Source of the DNA: Pseudomonas bohemica | Lineage (GTDB): Bacteria > Pseudomonadota > Gammaproteobacteria > Pseudomonadales > Pseudomonadaceae | Assembly: GCF_002934685.1 (NCBI RefSeq) | Contig: NZ_NKHL01000113.1 | Coordinates: forward strand, 1 to 64,000 | DNA: 64,000 nt | Direction: 5' to 3' | Program-made: the position numbers and the translations under genes | Shown: piece after piece, positions 53,127 to 62,298 of the stretch | Position numbering within the stretch: the first letter of the stretch is position 1 | Layout of the letters: every line of letters starts with the position of its first letter | The notes under the pieces: model-generated | The model's database searches: none | What the model was told of the DNA's origin: nothing | Seen by the model: only the letters and a program-made list of their open reading frames with translations

Positions 53127-53303
53127 GCGAGGGAAATCAGTCGTGGTGCGCGGACGGCGATTGTAGTCTTCCGGTGACCTGACTCCTAGGGGTAGTGTCG
53201 GAATTGGTGCCGGGGCGCCGCTATTCTGCCGGCCCCTACCACAAGGGAACGGCAGCGCGAATCCCGGAGAAAATGGGTGCTCAATCGGGGCGCAAGAATC
53301 GGG

Positions 53304-54275
53304 TCAAACGTGGCCAAACAATCCCTGAACGAACTTCACCCGCTCATCCGGATCGTCATGACGGCCTTCGGCAGTCAGTTCTTCCAGGCGTTTCTCTACC
53401 GCCAGCGTGCGATGGGTCAGCCCGCAGTCGTTGGCAATCTGGATGTTAAGGCCGGGGCGGGCGTTGAGTTCGAGGATCAGCGGCCCGCGATCCTGATCCA
53501 GCACCATGTCCACGCCGATGTAGCCAAGGCCGCACAGCTCATAGCATTCGGCGGCCAGGCGCATGAAGCCGTTCCAGTTCGGCAGTTGTACGCCATCCAC
53601 CGCGTTGGCGGTGTCGGGGTGTTTGCTGATGATGTTGTTAAGCCAGGTGCCGCGCAGTGTCAGCCCGGTCGCCAGGTCGACGCCGACGCCGATGGCGCCT
53701 TGGTGCAGGTTGGCCTTGCCGCCGGACTGGCGCGTGGGCAGGCGCAGCATCGCCATCACCGGGTAGCCCATCAGCACAATCACCCGAATGTCCGGGACAC
53801 CTTCATAGCTGATGCTCTTGAAGATCGGGTCGGGCGTGACTCGGTATTCGATCAATGCGCGATCACGGTGACCACCCAGCGAATACAGGCCCGTGAGAAT
53901 GCTGGAAATCTGATGCTCGATTTCCTCGTGGCTGATGATGCGTCCGGAAATCGTGCGAAATCGCTCTTCGAAACGATCGGCGATCACCAGAATGCCGTCA
54001 CCCCCGGCGCCTTGCGCCGGTTTGATCACGAAATCGCTACGCCCACCAATGATCTCGTCGAGCTTCTCGATTTCCTTTTCGGTGGAAATGATTCCATACA
54101 TCTGTGGCACATGAATGCCTGCAGCGATGGCGCGCTCCTTGGTGATGATCTTGTCATCGACGATGGGGTACAGGCTGCGCTTGTTGTACTTGAGCACGTA
54201 ATCGGCGTTTCGCCGGTTAATGCCCATGATCCCCTTGGCTTCGAGCGCCTTCCAGGTTTTCCACCAGCCGATCAT
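53304..54275 (-). CDS. RimK-like ATP-grasp ligase (alpha-L-glutamate ligase-like)
   Basis: Protein of 323 residues with the ATP-grasp fold: KYNKRSLYPIVDDKIITKER, SDFVIKPAQGAGGDGILVI (ATP-binding Lys/Gly-rich loop), DIRVIVLMGYPVMAMLRLPT, and metal-binding LGYIGVDMVLDQDRGPLILE followed by LNARPGLNIQIA. The family joins amino acids to peptides or proteins, as RimK adds glutamate; the target is unknown. The ATG overlaps the stop of the upstream membrane-protein gene by four bases, so it is made in step with it. Third gene of a conserved trio. Confidence 0.88.
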   Translation of the reverse strand: MIGWWKTWKALEAKGIMGINRRNADYVLKYNKRSLYPIVDDKIITKERAIAAGIHVPQMYGIISTEKEIEKLDEIIGGRSDFVIKPAQGAGGDGILVIADRFEERFRTISGRIISHEEIEHQISSILTGLYSLGGHRDRALIEYRVTPDPIFKSISYEGVPDIRVIVLMGYPVMAMLRLPTRQSGGKANLHQGAIGVGVDLATGLTLRGTWLNNIISKHPDTANAVDGVQLPNWNGFMRLAAECYELCGLGYIGVDMVLDQDRGPLILELNARPGLNIQIANDCGLTHRTLAVEKRLEELTAEGRHDDPDERVKFVQGLFGHV

Positions 54276-55822
54276 TTGACGTTTTCCCGTTCGGCGTCTT
54301 CCTTGAGGAAGGCCTTGAAACGGATCAGCTCGGTCAGGCGATAGCCGCGATAACGCCCCATCGCCAGCATGAAGCCCACCAGAATCAGCAGAATCGCCGG
54401 GAAGGTGAAGACGAAATAGATGAGCTCCGGCACGCTCATGATGATGTGTGCCAGGGAGGCCGCGAACAGCGTGCCGACGGCAACTTTCATCGCGTGACTG
54501 CCGCCGCGTTCTTCCCAGGTGATCGACAGGCGCTCGATGGTCATGGTCAGAATCACCATCGGGAACAGCGCCACGGACAGCCCGCGCTCCAATCCGAGCT
54601 TGTGACTGAACAGGCTGATGGCCGCGATCAGCACCACCACGAAGGTCAGCACCACCGACAGCCTCGGCAACATCTGCAGCTTCAGGTGTTCGAGATAGGA
54701 GCGCAGCGACAGACCCAGCGCCGTGATGATGGTGAACAGCACGATGCCGAAGCCGAGCTGGGTTTCGCGGAAGGCCAGGGCGATCAGTACCGGGGTGAAA
54801 GTCCCCAGGGTCTGCAAGCCGATCAGGTTGCGCAGGATCAGGATCACCAGCACTCCGATCGGGATCATCACCATGATCATGAAGGTCTGTTGAGTCTGCA
54901 GGGGCAGGCCGTACAGGGAATATTCGAGGAAGTCGGCATCGGTGCTTTCGTCAGTCAGCTTGGCCAGGCGGATGGCGTTCATCTCGCTGTTGTTCAGACT
55001 GAAGTTGACCGTAGCCTTCTTGCCACCTTCGACCGTGATCAGGTTGTCGTCGCCGACCCACCACAGCAGGCGATCCTGGGGCAGGCCAGCCTCGCCGGTT
55101 TCCGGATTGAAATACAGCCAGTCCTTGCCGTTGAAGCTGCGCAGCCAGAGTTCGGGCATCTGCGGCTGATCGGCAACCAGGCGGATGGTGTGAACCTTCT
55201 CCACCGGGACGTGGGCCACGGATAGCAGGATTTCAGTGATGCGGGCCTTGTTCTGCACCGACGTGTCGCCCGCCAGCAACAGCTTGACGTTGTCGTCACT
55301 CAGGTTGTTGACACGCCGAATGGCCTCGCTGACGAAGGTTTCGACATCGGCCGAATGTTGGCGAATCGGTGCGAGGAGGGCGTCGGCGGCGATTTTTTCC
55401 GGACCTTCGACGGCGATGCTGTCACGAAAGATCGGGCCTTTGACCTTGGCTTTTTCGCCGCTGTAGCGCTTGGTCAGTACCAGTCGGTAATACAGCGTCT
55501 GATTGCCGGTGGCGCGACGGGCTGACCAGGTGACCTTGCGGTTGCCATCGGCGCGGTTGACGTTCACGCCGTAATTGTTGGAGATGAAGCTTTCGTTGAG
55601 GCTGATGTAATCCCGCGAGAGCGGTGGTACGTACATCTGCACCTTGACCGAGTCTTTCGGGTTGGCGACGAACTCGACCTTGGCGTCGATATTCCACAGG
55701 TCGTCGGTTTCGTCTTCGGTCACCGGGATGCCGAGCACCAATATCTGATAGGCCGTGATCGCGATCCCCAGTGCCACCAGGGCCGTGATCAGGATTTTCA
55801 GATGGAGGGTAAGAGAGCGCAT
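54272..55822 (-). CDS. Inactive transglutaminase fused to 7 transmembrane helices
   Basis: Protein of 516 residues from ATG 55822. There is an N-terminal membrane anchor (about 5-30), a periplasmic part (about 30-300) including a transglutaminase-like fold without the Cys-His-Asp triad, and a C-terminal block of about seven helices (310-490), for example TFMIMVMIPIGVLVILILRN and GLERGLSVALFPMVILTMTI. It matches the described 'inactive transglutaminase fused to 7 TM helices' family. The start codon follows the protease stop by four bases. Longer in-frame starts (up to 55930) would overlap the protease gene. Its biochemical role is unknown. Confidence 0.87.
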   Translation of the reverse strand: MRSLTLHLKILITALVALGIAITAYQILVLGIPVTEDETDDLWNIDAKVEFVANPKDSVKVQMYVPPLSRDYISLNESFISNNYGVNVNRADGNRKVTWSARRATGNQTLYYRLVLTKRYSGEKAKVKGPIFRDSIAVEGPEKIAADALLAPIRQHSADVETFVSEAIRRVNNLSDDNVKLLLAGDTSVQNKARITEILLSVAHVPVEKVHTIRLVADQPQMPELWLRSFNGKDWLYFNPETGEAGLPQDRLLWWVGDDNLITVEGGKKATVNFSLNNSEMNAIRLAKLTDESTDADFLEYSLYGLPLQTQQTFMIMVMIPIGVLVILILRNLIGLQTLGTFTPVLIALAFRETQLGFGIVLFTIITALGLSLRSYLEHLKLQMLPRLSVVLTFVVVLIAAISLFSHKLGLERGLSVALFPMVILTMTIERLSITWEERGGSHAMKVAVGTLFAASLAHIIMSVPELIYFVFTFPAILLILVGFMLAMGRYRGYRLTELIRFKAFLKEDAERENVK

Positions 55823-55826
55823 GTAA

Positions 55827-56375
55827 TTACTCTGCGGTTTGAGCATCAGTGACGCAGGCCGGTTTGCCCGCTGCATATTTAAGGCTTGGGTCGACCAGCG
55901 CGTCGAAGTGCTTGAGGGCCTCGGAGCCAATCAAAAGCGGGTATTGGAAAGCACTTCGGTCGGTCAAGTTCACTTCTATGGTTCGCGAAGCGCTGCCCAT
56001 GCACACGTCAAGGCTGATCACCGGCCGCGAGGTGTATTTCTTCTCATCGTCCGGGTCGACGTCGCCAGCACGACGCTTGATCTTGCTGACCCGCGCCAAG
56101 GGGCGTTCGATCGGGTGTTCGTGGGCATCGTCGATGGCGAGATAGAAGCGCACCCAGGATTCACCGTCGCGCTTGAAACGCTTGATGTCACGGGCGCTAA
56201 GGGAGGCGGTCTTCGCCCCGGTATCGAGTTTTGCCGCCACCTGCAGATCGATGCCTGCCAGTTCCGCGTACTCGTTCAAGCCGTAGACGGTCTTGCCCGC
56301 GGCCAGGCAGAGATTGCCGAGGAACAGGCCCGGCAGATACAGGCAGAAAAGAAAGAGTAAAGGATGGCGGCTCAT
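55827..56375 (-). CDS. Exported retropepsin-like aspartic protease ('ATP-dependent zinc protease' family)
   Basis: Protein of 182 residues with a signal peptide (LLFLFCLYLPGLFLGNLCLA). The mature part has KLDTGAKTASLSA with the aspartic-protease-type Asp51-Thr-Gly, and LLIGSEALKHFDALVDPSLK. The name 'ATP-dependent zinc protease' is historical; D-T-G-A fits a homodimeric retropepsin fold. It probably acts in the periplasm, together with the next two genes. First gene of the trio, about 300 bases from the divergent prp regulator. Confidence 0.83.
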   Translation of the reverse strand: MSRHPLLFLFCLYLPGLFLGNLCLAAGKTVYGLNEYAELAGIDLQVAAKLDTGAKTASLSARDIKRFKRDGESWVRFYLAIDDAHEHPIERPLARVSKIKRRAGDVDPDDEKKYTSRPVISLDVCMGSASRTIEVNLTDRSAFQYPLLIGSEALKHFDALVDPSLKYAAGKPACVTDAQTAE

Positions 56376-56590
56376 AGGTCCTGGCGCGGTGGAGAGGAAC
56401 AGGGAGCCGTTTTTGACGTCAGCTCGGGTTTTTGTTTGGCGCGGGCCGCAGCCAGCAGGGACATCCCTGGACCCCCTGTCACGGAGGTGGATGCGGTCGG
56501 CATTCTAGCATGAAGGCTTTGTGGCGCCAGCGAAGGGCGTCTCTGACAGTGGTTGTAGGAAACGTCCTCATGCTGGGTGGTTATTAGGAG

Positions 56591-56644
56591 ATTGTCGACA
56601 GTATTGAAAATGTCTTTGACTAATTGGGGGGTATTTCGCTAAAT
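56591..56644 (+). promoter_or_regulatory. GntR-type operator and sigma70 promoter ahead of the prp regulator
   Basis: ATTGTCGACAGT (56591-56602) has the perfect core TGTCGACA and matches FCD/VanR-type GntR operators in form. TTGACT (56616-56621), 17-base spacer, CTAAAT (56639-56644) is a good sigma70 promoter 31 bases before the start at 56675. Autoregulation by the encoded GntR protein is inferred. Confidence 0.5.
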
Positions 56645-56674
56645 TCGGCGTCATTCAATAAGAAGGTGTCAACA

Positions 56675-57382
56675 ATGTTGGATGCCACCGAAGTCATCAC
56701 CGCCGCTCCGGTAGATGCGGAAACGCTCTCGGAGAACGTATTTCGGCGCATACAGGCGGCGATCGTCCAAGGCGAGATTGCGCCCGGCAGCAAGATATCC
56801 GAACCGGAGCTTGCGCGAACTTACGGCATCAGTCGCGGCCCGCTGCGCGAGGCGATTCATCGTCTGGAAGGCCAGCGTCTGCTGGTGCGGGTGCCCCATG
56901 TCGGCGCTCGTGTAGTGTCGCTGAGCCATGCCGAGCTGGTTGAACTCTATGAGATCCGCGAATCTCTCGAGGGCATGGCTTGTCGTCTGGCCGCCGAGCG
57001 CATGACCGTCGCCGAGATCGATGATTTGCGCCATGTGCTGGAAACCCACGAGCGTGATCCTGCATTTCAGGCGGGGGTCGGCTACTACCAGCAGGAAGGC
57101 GACTTCGACTTCCACTACCGAATCATCCAGGGCGCGCGCAACAGCACGCTGACCCAGATGCTCTGCGGCGAGTTGTATCAGCTGGTGCGCATGTACCGCA
57201 TTCAATTCTCCACCACGCCCAACCGGCCCCGCATGGCCTTCACTGAACACCACCGCATTCTCGATGCCATCGCCGACCGTGACGGCGAACTGGCCGAACT
57301 GTTGATGCGTCGCCATATCGGCGCGTCGAAACGCAACATCGAACAGCGCTACCAAGCTGCTACTGCCCGAGGTGAACAATGA
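56675..57382 (+). CDS. GntR family regulator of the 2-methylcitrate operon
   Basis: Protein of 235 residues. The winged helix has GEIAPGSKISEPELARTYGI and SRGPLREAIHRLEGQRLLVR; the FCD domain (about 90-225) has ESLEGMACRLAAERMT, DFDFHYRIIQGARNSTL and AFTEHHRILDAIADRDG with the metal-binding Asp/His pattern. It probably represses prpBC-acnD-prpF until 2-methylcitrate or a related acid accumulates. Its stop overlaps prpB by four bases, so regulator and enzyme are cotranscribed. ATG 56675 follows AAGGTG. Confidence 0.88.
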   Translation: MLDATEVITAAPVDAETLSENVFRRIQAAIVQGEIAPGSKISEPELARTYGISRGPLREAIHRLEGQRLLVRVPHVGARVVSLSHAELVELYEIRESLEGMACRLAAERMTVAEIDDLRHVLETHERDPAFQAGVGYYQQEGDFDFHYRIIQGARNSTLTQMLCGELYQLVRMYRIQFSTTPNRPRMAFTEHHRILDAIADRDGELAELLMRRHIGASKRNIEQRYQAATARGEQ

Positions 57383-58269
57383 CTTCAAGAACGACTCCCG
57401 GCCAACGCTTCCGTGATGCGGTTGCCAGTGAACACCCGCTGCAAGTGGTTGGCGCGATCAACGCCAACCACGCCCTGCTCGCGCAACGTGCCGGTTTCAA
57501 GGCCATCTATCTATCCGGTGGCGGCGTGGCCGCTGGCTCCTTGGGGGTGCCGGATTTGGGGATCACCGGTCTGGATGACGTGTTGACCGACGTGCGCCGC
57601 ATCACCGATGTCTGTGATCTGCCATTGCTGGTGGACGTAGACACCGGTTTCGGCGCTTCGGCGTTCAACGTGGCGCGCACTGTGAAGTCGATGATCAAGT
57701 TCGGCGCGGCGGCCATGCACATCGAGGATCAGGTCGGCGCCAAGCGTTGCGGTCATCGCCCAGGCAAGGAAATCGTTTCGCAGCAGGAGATGGTCGACCG
57801 CATCAAGGCGGCCGTGGATGCGCGCACCGACGACAGTTTCGTGATCATGGCGCGTACCGACGCGCTGGCGGTAGAAGGGCTGGAGTCGGCGCTGGATCGC
57901 GCAGCTGCATGCATCGAAGCGGGCGCCGACATGGTGTTCCCGGAAGCCATCACCGAACTTGAGATGTACAAGCTGTTCGCCTCGCGGGTGAAGGCGCCGA
58001 TCCTGGCCAATATCACCGAATTCGGCTCGACACCGCTGTTCACCACCGATGAGCTGAAATCCGCGGAGGTGGCGCTGGTGCTGTATCCGCTGTCGGCCTT
58101 CCGCGCGATGAACAAGGCGGCGGAAAACGTCTACACCGCGATCCGCCGCGATGGCACGCAGAAGAATGTGGTCGACACCATGCAGACCCGCATGGAGTTG
58201 TACGAGCGCATTGATTACCACGCTTTCGAACAGAAACTGGATGCGTTGTTTGCCCAGAAGAAGGGCTGA
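57379..58269 (+). CDS. prpB: Methylisocitrate lyase
   Basis: Protein of 296 residues of the PEP mutase/isocitrate lyase superfamily: GFKAIYLSGGGVAAGSLGVP, VDVDTGFG, HIEDQVGAKRCGHRPGKEIV with the catalytic K-R-C-G-H loop, and VIMARTDALAVEGL. It splits 2-methylisocitrate into pyruvate and succinate, the last step of propionate breakdown. Translation is coupled to the regulator upstream. It is separated from prpC by a REPIN. Confidence 0.95.
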   Translation: MTSRTTPGQRFRDAVASEHPLQVVGAINANHALLAQRAGFKAIYLSGGGVAAGSLGVPDLGITGLDDVLTDVRRITDVCDLPLLVDVDTGFGASAFNVARTVKSMIKFGAAAMHIEDQVGAKRCGHRPGKEIVSQQEMVDRIKAAVDARTDDSFVIMARTDALAVEGLESALDRAAACIEAGADMVFPEAITELEMYKLFASRVKAPILANITEFGSTPLFTTDELKSAEVALVLYPLSAFRAMNKAAENVYTAIRRDGTQKNVVDTMQTRMELYERIDYHAFEQKLDALFAQKKG

Positions 58270-58280
58270 AGACGCATCGT

Positions 58281-58365
58281 TGTAGGGGCGTGCTTGCCCG
58301 CGATCACCGTGCGTCAATCGCATTGGTGGCATGGCTGATCGCAATCGCGGACAAGCGCGCTCCTA
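58281..58365. repeat. REPIN inside the prp operon, between prpB and prpC
   Basis: TGTAGGGGCGTGCTTGCCCG at the left and GCGGACAAGCGCGCTCCTA at the right form an inverted pair with about 45 bases between. A REPIN here can shield or destabilise flanking mRNA and uncouple prpB from prpC expression. Confidence 0.7.
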
Positions 58366-58433
58366 AAAAAACGTGATGCGTACAGCGCACTGAATTGCCG
58401 ATTCCCTGAAAAACTACAAGATTGGAGAGAGCA

Positions 58434-59561
58434 ATGGCTGAAGGAAAAGTATTGAGTGGCGCTGGCCTGCGTGGCCAGGTTGCCGGACAGACTGCCCTGT
58501 CGACCGTTGGCCAGGCTGGTGCCGGGCTGACCTATCGTGGCTATGACGTGCGCGAACTGGCCGCCGATGCCCGTTTCGAAGAGGTTGCGTACCTGCTGCT
58601 GTACGGCGAGTTGCCGACCCAGGCGCAATTGGACACTTATCTGAAAAAACTCCAGGGCCTGCGCGACTTGCCGCAAGCCTTGAAAGAAGTGCTGGAGCGC
58701 ATTCCCGCCGACGCGCATCCGATGGACGTGATGCGTACCGGCTGCTCAATGCTCGGCAACCTGGAGCCTGAAAATAACTTCGAGCAGCAACGCGATTCCA
58801 CCGACCGCCTGCTGGCCGCGTTCCCGGCGATCATGTGCTACTGGTATCGCTTCAGTCACGATGGCAAGCGCATCGACTGCGTCACCGATGAAGTGTCCAT
58901 CGGTGGCCACTTCCTCAAACTGTTGCTGGACAAGACGCCGAGCGAGCTGCATCGCAAGGTCATGGACGTTTCGCTGATCCTCTACGCAGAGCACGAATTC
59001 AACGCCTCGACCTTCACCGCGCGGGTCTGCGCCTCGACCCTGTCGGATCTGTTCTCCTGCATCACTGCCGCAATCGGCACTCTGCGTGGCCCGCTGCACG
59101 GTGGCGCCAACGAAGCGGCGATGGACATGATCGAGAAGTTCTCGTCGGCCGACGAGGCGGTCAAGGGCACCCTGGGCATGCTCGAGCGCAAGGACAAGAT
59201 CATGGGCTTCGGCCACGCGATCTATAAGGACAACGATCCGCGCAATGAGGTGATCAAGGGCTGGTCGAAGAAGCTCGCTGACGAGGTCGGCGACAAGGTG
59301 CTGTTCCCGGTTTCCGAAGCCATCGACAAGACCATGTGGGAGCAGAAGAAGCTGTTCCCCAACGCCGATTTCTATCATGCGTCGGCGTACCACTTCATGG
59401 GCATTGCGACCAAGCTGTTCACGCCGATCTTCGTCTGCTCGCGCCTGACTGGCTGGGCGGCCCACGTCTTCGAACAGCGTGCCAACAACCGCATCATCCG
59501 TCCGAGCGCCGAATACATCGGCGTCGAACAGCGCAAGTTCGTGCCAATCGAACAACGCTGA
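58434..59561 (+). CDS. prpC: 2-methylcitrate synthase
   Basis: Protein of 375 residues, the short citrate-synthase type of PrpC. It shows GLRGQVAGQTALSTVGQAGA, LTYRGYDVRELA, GPLHGGANEAAMDMIEKFSS with a catalytic His, MGFGHAIYKDNDPRN and RPSAEYIGVEQRKF. It condenses propionyl-CoA with oxaloacetate. ATG 58434 has GGAGA six bases before it; a TTG at 58422 is out-competed. Confidence 0.95.
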   Translation: MAEGKVLSGAGLRGQVAGQTALSTVGQAGAGLTYRGYDVRELAADARFEEVAYLLLYGELPTQAQLDTYLKKLQGLRDLPQALKEVLERIPADAHPMDVMRTGCSMLGNLEPENNFEQQRDSTDRLLAAFPAIMCYWYRFSHDGKRIDCVTDEVSIGGHFLKLLLDKTPSELHRKVMDVSLILYAEHEFNASTFTARVCASTLSDLFSCITAAIGTLRGPLHGGANEAAMDMIEKFSSADEAVKGTLGMLERKDKIMGFGHAIYKDNDPRNEVIKGWSKKLADEVGDKVLFPVSEAIDKTMWEQKKLFPNADFYHASAYHFMGIATKLFTPIFVCSRLTGWAAHVFEQRANNRIIRPSAEYIGVEQRKFVPIEQR

Positions 59562-59644
59562 ATGGGTCGGGACGTCTGCACCGCGTTCAGTTCAGGCCCG
59601 GTGCAGGCCCCACCTTTTGAAACTACCGTGATCGAGTCCTGACA

Positions 59645-62239
59645 ATGAACACTCAATACCGCAAATCACTGCCTGGCAGCGCACTGGATTACTTCGACGC
59701 CCGCGAAGCGGTCGATGCGATCAAGCCAGGCGCCTATGCAACGCTGCCGTATACCTCGCGGGTGCTGGCCGAAAACCTGGTGCGTCGTTGCGATCCGGCC
59801 ACCCTCAAGGCGTCCCTGACGCAGCTGATCGAACGCAAGCGCGACCTGGATTTCCCCTGGTTCCCCGCTCGCGTGGTGTGCCACGACATTCTCGGCCAGA
59901 CCGCGCTGGTGGACCTGGCCGGTCTGCGCGATGCCATTGCCGATATGGGCGGCGACCCGGCGCAGGTCAATCCCGTGGTGCCGGTGCAACTGATCGTCGA
60001 CCATTCGCTGGCCGTGGAATGCGGCGGTTATGACCCGGATGCATTCAACAAGAACCGCGCCATCGAAGACCGTCGTAACGAAGACCGGTTTCACTTCATC
60101 AACTGGACCAAGCAGGCGTTCAAGAACGTCGAAGTGATTCCGCCGGGCAACGGCATCATGCACCAGATCAATCTGGAGCGAATGTCGCCGGTGATCCAGA
60201 CCCTCAATGGCGTGGCGTTCCCCGATACCCTGGTCGGCACTGACAGCCATACCCCCCATGTCGATGCGCTGGGCGTGATCGCCATCGGTGTCGGCGGGCT
60301 GGAAGCGGAGAATGTCATGCTCGGCCGCGCTTCGTGGATGCGCCTGCCGGACATCATCGGTGTTGAACTGAGTGGACGTCCGCAGCCAGGCATCACCGCG
60401 ACCGACGTGGTACTGGCGCTGACCGAGTTCCTGCGTAAACAGAAGGTGGTCGGTGCATGGCTGGAGTTCTACGGCGCAGGCGCAACCGCGCTGACCCTGG
60501 GCGATCGCGCCACTATTTCCAACATGGCCCCGGAATACGGCGCCACGGCGGCGATGTTCGCCATCGACCAACAGACCATCGATTACCTGACCCTCACCGG
60601 TCGCGATGACCAGCAGGTCAAACTGGTGGAAACCTTCGCCAGACACACCGGCCTGTGGGCCGATACGCTGTCGACGGCCGAATACGAGCGTGTGCTCAGC
60701 TTCGATCTGTCGAGCGTCGTGCGCAACATGGCAGGCCCGTCCAACCCGCATGCGCGGGTGGCCACCTCCGATCTCGCGGCCAAAGGCATCGCCAGCGCCT
60801 GGGAAGAAACCCCCGGCCTGATGCCCGATGGCGCGGTCATCATCGCGGCGATCACCAGTTGCACCAACACCAGCAACCCGCGCAACGTAATTGCCGCGGG
60901 CTTGCTCGCACGCAACGCCAACAAACTGGGCCTGACCCGTAAACCCTGGGTCAAATCCTCGCTGGCTCCGGGCTCCAAGACCGTCGCGTTGTATCTGGAC
61001 GAAGCCGGGCTGACTGATGAGCTGGAGCAATTGGGCTTCGGCGTTGTGGCGTTTGCCTGCACCACCTGCAACGGAATGTCCGGCGCGCTGGATCCGGTGA
61101 TCCAGCAGGAAATCATCGACCGCGATCTGTACGCGACGGCGGTGCTGTCAGGTAACCGCAACTTTGACGGGCGTATCCATCCCTACGCCAAACAGGCCTT
61201 TCTCGCCTCGCCGCCGTTGGTGGTCGCCTACGCCATCGCGGGCACGATCCGCTTCGACATCGAGAAAGATGTGCTGGGCATCGGCGCCAACGGTGAAGAG
61301 ATTCGCCTGAAGGACATCTGGCCAAGCGACGAGGAAATCGACGCAGTGGTCAAGGCCTCGGTCAAGCCGGAGCAGTTCCGTCAGGTGTACATCCCAATGT
61401 TTGCCATCCATGAGGACACCGGCCCGAAAGTCGAGCCGCTGTACAACTGGCGTCCGGCGAGCACCTACATTCGTCGTCCACCGTACTGGGAAGGCGCGTT
61501 GGCTGGCGAGCGGACCCTCAAGGGTATGCGCCCGCTGGCGGTGCTGCCGGACAACATCACCACCGATCACCTGTCTCCTTCCAACGCCATCATGCTCGAC
61601 AGCGCGGCGGGCGAATATCTGGCACGGATGGGCCTGCCGGAAGAGGATTTCAACTCCTACGCCACCCACCGGGGCGACTACCTGACGGCGCAGCGTGCGA
61701 CTTTCGCCAACCCGAAACTGTTCAACGAGATGGTTCAGGAGAACGGCAAGGTCAAGCAGGGTTCGCTGGCGCGGATCGAGCCCGAAGGGCAGGTCACACG
61801 CATGTGGGAGGCCATCGAAACCTACATGGATCGCAAACAGCCGCTGATCATCGTCGCCGGTGCCGATTACGGTCAGGGTTCGTCCCGTGACTGGGCGGCC
61901 AAGGGCGTGCGTCTGGCGGGCGTCGAGGCCATCGTCGCCGAAGGGTTCGAGCGCATCCACCGTACCAACCTGGTGGGCATGGGCGTATTGCCGCTGGAGT
62001 TCAAGCCCGGCACCAACCGCACCACACTGGGCATCGACGGCACCGAAACTTTCGACGTGATCGGCGAACGTACGCCACGGGCTACCCTGACGCTGGTCAT
62101 TCAGCGCAAAAACGGCGAGCGCGTGGACGTGCCGGTTACCTGCCGTCTGGACACGGGCGAAGAGGTTTCGATCTACGAAGCCGGCGGCGTGCTGCAGCGC
62201 TTTGCCCAGGACTTCCTGGAATCCTCCGCCGTGGCTTGA
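59645..62239 (+). CDS. acnD: Fe/S-dependent 2-methylcitrate dehydratase
   Basis: Protein of 864 residues, aconitase family, AcnD type. The [4Fe-4S] cysteines are in TSCTNTSNPRN and ACTTCNGMSG. Other conserved parts: VGTDSHTPHVDALGVIAIGV, the swivel domain with ADYGQGSSRDWAAKGVRLAG, and GVLPLEFKPGTNRTTLGIDG. It dehydrates 2-methylcitrate and needs PrpF to form 2-methylisocitrate via trans-aconitate-like isomers. It replaces the cofactor-free PrpD at this locus. Next to prpC (83 bases) and prpF (59 bases). Confidence 0.95.
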   Translation: MNTQYRKSLPGSALDYFDAREAVDAIKPGAYATLPYTSRVLAENLVRRCDPATLKASLTQLIERKRDLDFPWFPARVVCHDILGQTALVDLAGLRDAIADMGGDPAQVNPVVPVQLIVDHSLAVECGGYDPDAFNKNRAIEDRRNEDRFHFINWTKQAFKNVEVIPPGNGIMHQINLERMSPVIQTLNGVAFPDTLVGTDSHTPHVDALGVIAIGVGGLEAENVMLGRASWMRLPDIIGVELSGRPQPGITATDVVLALTEFLRKQKVVGAWLEFYGAGATALTLGDRATISNMAPEYGATAAMFAIDQQTIDYLTLTGRDDQQVKLVETFARHTGLWADTLSTAEYERVLSFDLSSVVRNMAGPSNPHARVATSDLAAKGIASAWEETPGLMPDGAVIIAAITSCTNTSNPRNVIAAGLLARNANKLGLTRKPWVKSSLAPGSKTVALYLDEAGLTDELEQLGFGVVAFACTTCNGMSGALDPVIQQEIIDRDLYATAVLSGNRNFDGRIHPYAKQAFLASPPLVVAYAIAGTIRFDIEKDVLGIGANGEEIRLKDIWPSDEEIDAVVKASVKPEQFRQVYIPMFAIHEDTGPKVEPLYNWRPASTYIRRPPYWEGALAGERTLKGMRPLAVLPDNITTDHLSPSNAIMLDSAAGEYLARMGLPEEDFNSYATHRGDYLTAQRATFANPKLFNEMVQENGKVKQGSLARIEPEGQVTRMWEAIETYMDRKQPLIIVAGADYGQGSSRDWAAKGVRLAGVEAIVAEGFERIHRTNLVGMGVLPLEFKPGTNRTTLGIDGTETFDVIGERTPRATLTLVIQRKNGERVDVPVTCRLDTGEEVSIYEAGGVLQRFAQDFLESSAVA

Positions 62240-62298
62240 GGCTTGGCGGCGCTACGGACACGTGGCGCCAGCTTCTTATATAGAAGGAAAACGAACTG

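Noticed and set aside
53304..54275. rimK (ribosomal protein S6 modification)
   Set aside because: ATP-grasp fold is shared, but its coupling to the membrane protein and protease genes shows the separate RimK-like trio.
59666..61030. 454-codon minus-strand frame over acnD
   Set aside because: Opposite strand encodes an intact aconitase-family enzyme; the frame has no recognisable fold.
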